A stretch of 64,000 nt of DNA from contig JAHRHY010000027.1 of NCBI GenBank assembly GCA_019671135.1, positions 244,001 through 308,000 of the forward strand. The letters are read 5' to 3'. The position numbers and the translations under genes are program-made. Under the pieces are notes generated by a model. The model was not told where the DNA came from. It saw only the letters and a list, made by a program, of their open reading frames with translations, and did not search any database. Source of the stretch: Linnemannia hyalina (Eukaryota; Mortierellomycota; Mortierellomycetes; Mortierellales; Mortierellaceae). Of this stretch, positions 59,113 to 64,000 are shown in pieces; position 1 is the stretch's first letter; every line of letters starts with the position of its first letter.

Positions 59113-59628
59113 CTAGAGCTGCTTGTTGAGGACATAAAAATGACGCGCGAGTTCTCCGAGCCACTCGGGTTCTATTGCAGTCACCTCGCGCATATACGCC
59201 TTGCCCTTGCCTGTCTCAACCACCTCGTGGAAGATCACCCATTGCGGCGTCTGCTTGAACAAGATCGACACCGGGTGCATCCACAGCTTCGTCGGAGTGT
59301 ATGATAAAGCTATCGCCACCTTCGGCCTAGCCTCCAATGCGCTAATTCAATGTGTACCGTCCGAAGCAGTCTTTGCTGCCTGCGCAAAGTATCCGGACGC
59401 GAGGCACTTGTGGATCTTGATCGTTGCTTCGTTGGGATCGCTGACCCTTGATCCATCTACCCCCAAGCATGATGGCAGTTGACTTGGCCTATTCAGACCA
59501 AGTGTCTTGACGAGGTATCGCTCCAAATGTGACCGAATTGAAAGTGCTCTGGACATGGCCTTGAAGTTGATCAAGTGGTTTGCGCACCACTTTGAAGACT
59601 TTTCAGCTTGTGATGAACGTGGCGTAGA
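59113..59628 (-). pseudogene. Orphan C-terminal fragment of a DEAH-box RNA helicase
   Basis: Minus strand, from an acceptor-like TTGTTATAG at 59629 to a stop at 59113. Recognisable are SSKWCANHLINFKAMSRAL, IRSHLERYL, KCLASGYFAQAAK, WMHPVSILF and PQWVIFHEVVETGKGKAYM, then REVTAIEPEWLGELARHFY. These correspond to the helicase-associated and OB-like end of DHX35/Prp22-type helicases. An in-frame TGA sits at 59347-59349, between ASDGTH and the HP segment. The helicase core (about 600 residues) is absent; the next gene upstream starts on the other strand 550 bases away. I read it as a translocated, disabled gene end. Confidence 0.65.
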
Positions 59629-60172
59629 CTATAACAAGAATGCAATGATCCAAGGAAAAAAAAGGCGTTAATGTGGGAGTTTTGAAACCTCGGGTTCGAA
59701 GGGAGTGAGGGTGAGTTCCCAAGAGATGGAAAGGCGCTAACTGGGTCTTCCTCCACCCTTATGGAGGACCTGGTGTCGGCGCCAGGGGTTGGGTTACTTC
59801 GTTCATGGCTTGGGTTGACATGCGTGTCTCGTTTTTTCATATATGTATTTTTTGTTTTTGTGTTGTAGTCGCAGTCATGGTTGGTAGGAGTGGTGATTCA
59901 ATGAAATGAGAAAGGGATAGGTATTGTGTGTCGCTGTTGATGAGTCTGTTGATGTATGTTGTTGTTGTTATCGCTGGTGATAAAATAAAACACCGGTGAT
60001 AAAAGAAAACACTCTTTTTGCAACAACTTTTGTTCCCTTATCCTTCTTGTCCTTTCACTTTAGCATCATTCTCCACTCGTTCTCGCCCACTCACTCTCAC
60101 ACACTTTCATACGCCCGCTCTCACCCACTCTCACATACCCACTCTCACACCCTCACTCACCGATACCTACAC
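59629..60172. other. Upstream region of the FHA-like gene
   Basis: No gene seen. Ends in a C/T-rich leader with repeated CTCACACxCTCAC units immediately before the ATG at 60173, a possible transcription initiation region. Confidence 0.45.
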
Positions 60173-61170
60173 ATGGATACGGACGGCGGCGAGAAGGCGG
60201 TTGCCAAGTTGAAGATTTCCCGCTTCCTCAACCAGCCAGAACGGGTATTTTACCTGTACCAAGGCATGAACTCTGTCGGGCGGGACCCGAACGTGTGCAA
60301 CGTCTGGTTGACAGAGAACTTTATCTGTCGTGTACACATGTACATCAGTAAGGACCTTGAAGTAGTTGCTAACACGCCATGAAGCTAATGAAGTGTGCAA
60401 GACGCAATCGAGAGACGATCGAGGATAACTGCTGACATTTTGGTTCCAATCATTTTTTTTCTTCTGTGATTTGGTAGACGTTCAGGACGAGCTCATATTC
60501 ATTCGAGATGGAGTGGAGCGCCCAGTAATCCATCCACCTTCCAGCTATATACCAGAGTGATACCCCATAGGAATAGGCGTGAGGAAGAGGAAAGAGAAAA
60601 GAGTTTTCACAGCGAAAGTCGGAGAGGTGTGGGGTTTTCTCTGACGACGCTTATTGTTTGCTGCTTGTTTGATTATCCAAATAGGGCAAAAAGCCGACCA
60701 CGTTGTCCGCCTCCACCTCCACCTGCACCCCACATGTCATGGAGCGCAATGACTGGTACCAATGCACTCGAAAAATGGTAAAGCCAAGTATATTCATATA
60801 TACGCGTGCATTTATAGCTGCAATGAACACGGGAACTGGTACCGAGTTGAAAGCCGAGACTAATACCGCATGGGGGTTTTCATTCCTTTTTTTCTTCATA
60901 GAGATTCATACTCGCAGGGCGGTTGACGTTGTTTGGAGTGAGAATGTTGAGAGATACCGAGCAGGAAGCGGCGCCGCGCAAGGTAATAATGCAGGAAACA
61001 ATGCAAGGTTACTTCTCATTTGGTGGCAAGTTAAAGAGCACGGTCAAATTTGCTCTAGATAAATATTTACCCCCTCCTTGTTGCACTTGTTTTTGTTGAT
61101 AGGGCCACATCACCCCAGAACAGCGGACGGCAATCAACAACAGAACACATATGGACGTAACGTTTGTGGG
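60173..61170 (+). CDS. FHA-domain-like protein, 3' structure unresolved
   Basis: The first exon (60173-60347) encodes KLKISRFLNQP, then VGRDPNVCNVWLTENFICRVHMYI, very like the GRxxxCxIxL...SRxHxxI core of forkhead-associated domains, with Cys where the phosphothreonine-contacting Ser usually sits. The second exon (60478 on) continues NVQDELIFIRDGVERPVI. It either stops at 60558-60560 or splices on. Later exon-like pieces follow at about 60689-60777 (GKKPTTLSAST...MERNDWYQ or a Pro-rich frame), 60901-60980 (IHTRRAVDVVWSENVERYRAG) and 61103-61170 (GHITPEQRTAINNRTHMDVTFVG). I cannot join them in one certain frame. Function would be phosphopeptide binding; pathway unknown. Confidence 0.45.
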
Positions 61171-62730
61171 TGAGTGAGGATGGTGTTTGAAAACGTGGTG
61201 GAATTTATACAGGAAGAGTAATTGAGAGCAATGGAAGAAAAAGTAGTAATAGAGCACGCAGGTGCCCTTGCAGTCGCTTAAATAAAACTTCCTGTCGTGT
61301 TGGTTGTTGTTGTTGTTGTTGTTGTAACGAGTGCAAGGGTGAGGCGATGGGAAGGAAGAGGGAGAAGGGGAAAGAGAAGGGAAGGAGAAAGGAAGGAGAA
61401 GGGAAGGAGAAGAAGGGAAGGAGACGGAGAGAATGAAGAGCGGAGATAGAACCACCTCCTGGATTGAGCGAAGATCGGGCCGTCGATCGGGTTGCCGACA
61501 TTGGTGGTCTTGAACGAAGAGGACGACATTGCTACAACTGTCATAGCCACCGCGCGAGGAGAGCCCAAAAGTCGATAGGCTGTCTCAAAGGCTAACTTTG
61601 GAACCCCCTTACATGGTTGCAGAATTGAATTGACCCGACTGGGACTTAGTGTGGACCAGAGATGAAATCGTATGTAGCGTAAGGATTTGGTAAGAGGTGT
61701 AGTGATGTGAGCATTGGCGGGTGTTGCTCTTGTTGTGGCGGTGGTGTTGACAGGGTGGAAGATGCGCGGTGGTGATGCTGGTGTGGGTGTTTACAGTTCG
61801 GGGAGAGGCTGAAGTGGAATGGATTTTTGCGCTTGTTACGACTGTTGCTGGTGAGGGGATGGGAGGGCTGAGTGGAAACAAATGTGATGAAGATGATGAA
61901 GAAAATGAAGAAGAAAGAAGATGAAGAAGAAAATAAAGAAAAGAGTTGAAGGAAGAAGAGGAGGAGCGTATGAAAGTATAAGAGGAAATATATAAAGGGT
62001 CTTGTTGTTCAAGCACCGAGAGTGAGCAGGAGCGAGGTGGCGGTGACGAGATTGCAGTGATGGTGGTATGCATATCCTTTTTTTTCGGAATAAAGGGTGT
62101 TGTTTGTCAGTTATCGTTTAGTCGCTTGTTTTTTTTGCTTGTTTTGTCCATTTGCTGATTGTGTGTACAAAGGACGTTGTTGATTATGCTGAGTGAATGT
62201 GGGCGAGATCATATGTAATAAGGGCAGAGCGGTAGTAGTTGAGAAGGAGCTGCGAAAGCGGCAGTGGACTGGTCTTATTATAACGAGTAAGAGAGGAAGA
62301 ACTAGAAAAGACAAAACAAAGAACAAGGTGAAAAAAATGGGAAGGGTTGAAGAAGTAATAACAAGGAAAAGGCGGGCATACGTTATAAGGAATGAGAGAT
62401 TGGAGAGTCGATGACGAGAGGATGAGACGAGAGGATGAGACGAGAGGATGAGACGAGGTCAGTGTGCTTGTTATTCAATCGGTCCACATTAGAGGACAAA
62501 CAACAACAGCACACACACACATACTGACAGAGAGAGAGAGATAGTGAATAAGACGAAATGGGAGACAAACCTCGTTTTTGTACGTTGCTGGCCGGTATAG
62601 TCTCATAGGCTATAACAATACTGTAATCCAGAAAAAAAAAGGCGTGAAGTAAGTCTCTTGCAAGCTGAATATATAGCTATCACTGTGCGCAGAGGAGACA
62701 TCTGTTGGGGAAAAAAATAGTACTTAGGCC
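61171..62730. other. Gene-poor region
   Basis: Contains a GTT/GTTG repeat (61300-61326), GGAAGGAGAA tandem units (61330-61430), an AAGAAGATG-rich tract (61890-61930) and a 13-base tandem repeat at 62416-62455. A minus-strand stretch starting MSSSSFKTTNVGNPIDGPIFAQS at 61531 looks briefly coding, then becomes low complexity. No gene can be supported. Confidence 0.4.
62416..62455. repeat. 13-base tandem repeat
   Basis: Three units of GAGAGGATGAGAC in direct repeat. Confidence 0.75.
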
Positions 62731-62734
62731 AACA

Positions 62735-63039
62735 TAAGAAACCTGCTTCTGGAGCATGTACATGAGGCAACGGCCGGTTGAGCTGGCAGTAAGACCGTTC
62801 TGCCAGACATCGTGCAGAGTCCCGATTCTCTCAAGAGGGACCTTCGCCAACGAGGACCCAACAGGCACAGATTTGGCACGGTGAATGACCGACTCGCCCT
62901 CACCTCCGAGGGAAGTAACTGAGGCCTGTTGGTCGAGGAGGAGGAGGAGGATGTCGACTTCGGACTTGTTCAGTTAGACAACGGCAAGAACGGTTGCGAT
63001 TGCGATCGTCATGAGGATGATGAGTGCGTCGACCTCCAT
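62735..63039 (-). pseudogene. 5' fragment of a long-chain acyl-CoA synthetase-like gene
   Basis: Minus strand. From the ATG at 63039 the frame encodes MEVDALIILMTIAIATVLAVV, an N-terminal membrane anchor. An in-frame TAA at 62974-62976 follows, and the same frame then continues: SEVDILLLLLDQQASV, GEGESVIHRAK, PVGSSLAKVPLERIGTLHDVW and GRCLMYMLQKQ. The last two segments resemble the TLxDVWxxGL...RCLGYR start of fungal FACL/FAA acyl-CoA synthetases. No AMP-binding motif follows in the lower-coordinate DNA. The stop and the missing remainder indicate a decayed or truncated copy. A gene with a sequencing error is possible but would still lack its body. Family assignment is tentative. Confidence 0.4.
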
Positions 63040-63516
63040 TTTCTTTCTTGATGTATCGTCCAACATCACAGAACCCCTAGGAAGGTTGGCAAATCCAGTA
63101 CGCCTGTTGAACATCATACTCTTTCTTTGTTCTTATCATCGATCGTGCTCTTGGTCTTTCACCTCTTCGCCTACATCCCACCTGACCTCACACTCCCTTG
63201 ACTCCTAAAGAAAAAAGGCAATAGGGACTAAACTTGTCTTTGTCGGATCGATTCTGGTGCATGAGTGGTGTGGTTGCAAAGGCCATCTGCAAGTGGTCGT
63301 GAGAGGTGAGAGGCGAGAGTGGAGGCTATTGGGGTAGGAGGGTCGCAGATAGAAAAAGTACAGGTAGGAATAAAAAGGAGATATGCTCATTTGACACACG
63401 ATCATAAATAATTACCACTGACGCGTACCGCGATCAAAACGAAAACGCGCTCGTGGAAAGTCTCTTAATTCAAACACATGTCTTGTTCAGAACCAAAAAT
63501 GTCTGTTTGCATGCTT
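63040..63516. other. Intergenic, no gene seen
   Basis: No supported feature between the acyl-CoA-synthetase-like fragment and the tandem repeat. Confidence 0.4.
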
Positions 63517-63620
63517 GTCAGTCATTGTTTGCTGGTCAGTCATTGTTTGCTTGTCAGTCATTGTTGCTGGTCAGTCATTGTTTGCTTGTCAGTCATTGTT
63601 TGCTTGTCAGTCATTGTTTA
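63517..63620. repeat. Tandem repeat, 17-18 base unit
   Basis: Six copies of GTCAGTCATTGTTTGCTK, with one unit lacking a T and the last truncated to ...GTTTA. Confidence 0.85.
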
Positions 63621-64000
63621 ATGTCCAATAATACTCTGTGTGCTATGAAACCGATGCTATCCACGTCCGTGGCCATCACCACGATCACAACCACTCCTTG
63701 TCGATTTTTGTTCCCCTCGTTTCCAGTCTTGTCCGTCTCGAACACGCCATTCTTGTCGAATCTGGTCCGCATCCTGATTAACATCCTAGGGACATATGAG
63801 AGAGAAAGAGTGGGGAAAAAAGTTAACATGAGAGCCAGAAATACTAACGATATTAAGGTGCCATTGGAAAGAAAAGTGAAAAAAAAAGTGACCATATAAC
63901 ATAATAAGAAAGAAAGAAAAAAAAAGCGAGCAATAACAACATCTGTCTCCGGTTGGCCTCCGTAAACTCGCAAAATAGAGGCCCCAACCCAGAGCCTACC
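63621..64000 (-). CDS. Possible 3' exons of a gene entering from the right edge
   Basis: At the right edge the minus strand reads GRLWVGASILRVYGGQPETD, then VVIAR, a plausible exon. A pyrimidine-rich tract with CCCTAG at about 63785-63790 could be an acceptor for a last exon (either DVNQDADQIRQEW or the overlapping RMLIRMRTRFDKNG frame). Evidence is weak and no family is recognised. Confidence 0.2.

Noticed and set aside
61609..62073. 154-residue minus-strand ORF
   Set aside because: Ser/Thr/His low complexity over AAGAAG repeats; no conserved motif.

Overview
This window reads as nuclear DNA of a filamentous fungus. The protein signatures and gene density suggest an early-diverging Mucoromycota lineage such as Mortierellales; that placement is an inference. 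Genes are split by many short GT-AG introns. The set is eukaryotic and fungal: a NudE dynein adaptor, a COMPASS Shg1 subunit, PET127, an SR splicing factor and the exosome subunit RRP4. Intergenic DNA is rich in poly-T, purine or pyrimidine tracts and microsatellites. For most multi-exon genes I joined the exons by hand and checked that the summed length is divisible by three.

Layout. 0.1-4.4 kb (+): ICP55/XPNPEP3-type aminopeptidase (5' end missing), a glutathione S-transferase and a small acidic-tailed membrane protein. 5.6-7.5 kb (-): NudE. 7.5-11.9 kb: gene-poor, with an orphan gene 3' end at 9.5-9.8 kb. 11.9-14.35 kb (+): a decayed array of PARP-like ADP-ribosyltransferase (ART) genes. 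14.8-20.9 kb (-): a large RasGEF. 20.9-26.9 kb: gene-poor. 26.9-29.2 kb (-): an SRSF10/12-like SR protein, head to head with SHG1 (+, 29.8-32.9 kb). 33.1-34.3 kb (-): lysine-methyltransferase-like protein. 34.5-37.7 kb (-): glycerol-3-phosphate acyltransferase. 38.3-39.5 kb (-): nucleotide-sugar transporter. 39.9-41.2 kb (-): Ser-rich disordered protein. 42.1-43.3 kb (+): PRX5-type peroxiredoxin. 43.5-46.1 kb (-): a second ART array, with two copies that have open reading frames. 46.3-46.5 kb: a long inverted repeat. 48.1-50.2 kb (+): malate dehydrogenase. 50.7-52.2 kb (+): RRP4. 53.4-57.3 kb (-): PET127. 57.7-58.6 kb (-): ISA2. 59.1-59.6 kb (-): orphan DEAH-helicase C-terminus. 60.2-61.2 kb (+): FHA-like gene. 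62.7-63.0 kb (-): 5' fragment of an acyl-CoA-synthetase-like gene.

The main novelty is the pair of ART arrays, in opposite orientation about 30 kb apart between unrelated housekeeping genes. They share coding and intergenic sequence. One array keeps two apparently functional genes, encoding 189 and 173 residues. The other holds only truncated, frameshifted or chimeric copies. The encoded domain has an HGT motif, a Cys-rich donor loop and a terminal ILPxY-type strand, as in the Cys-containing fungal PARP-like family. The housekeeping genes do not form one pathway. Several are mitochondrial (ICP55, PET127, ISA2, probably the peroxiredoxin), and two act on RNA in the nucleus (SR protein, RRP4).
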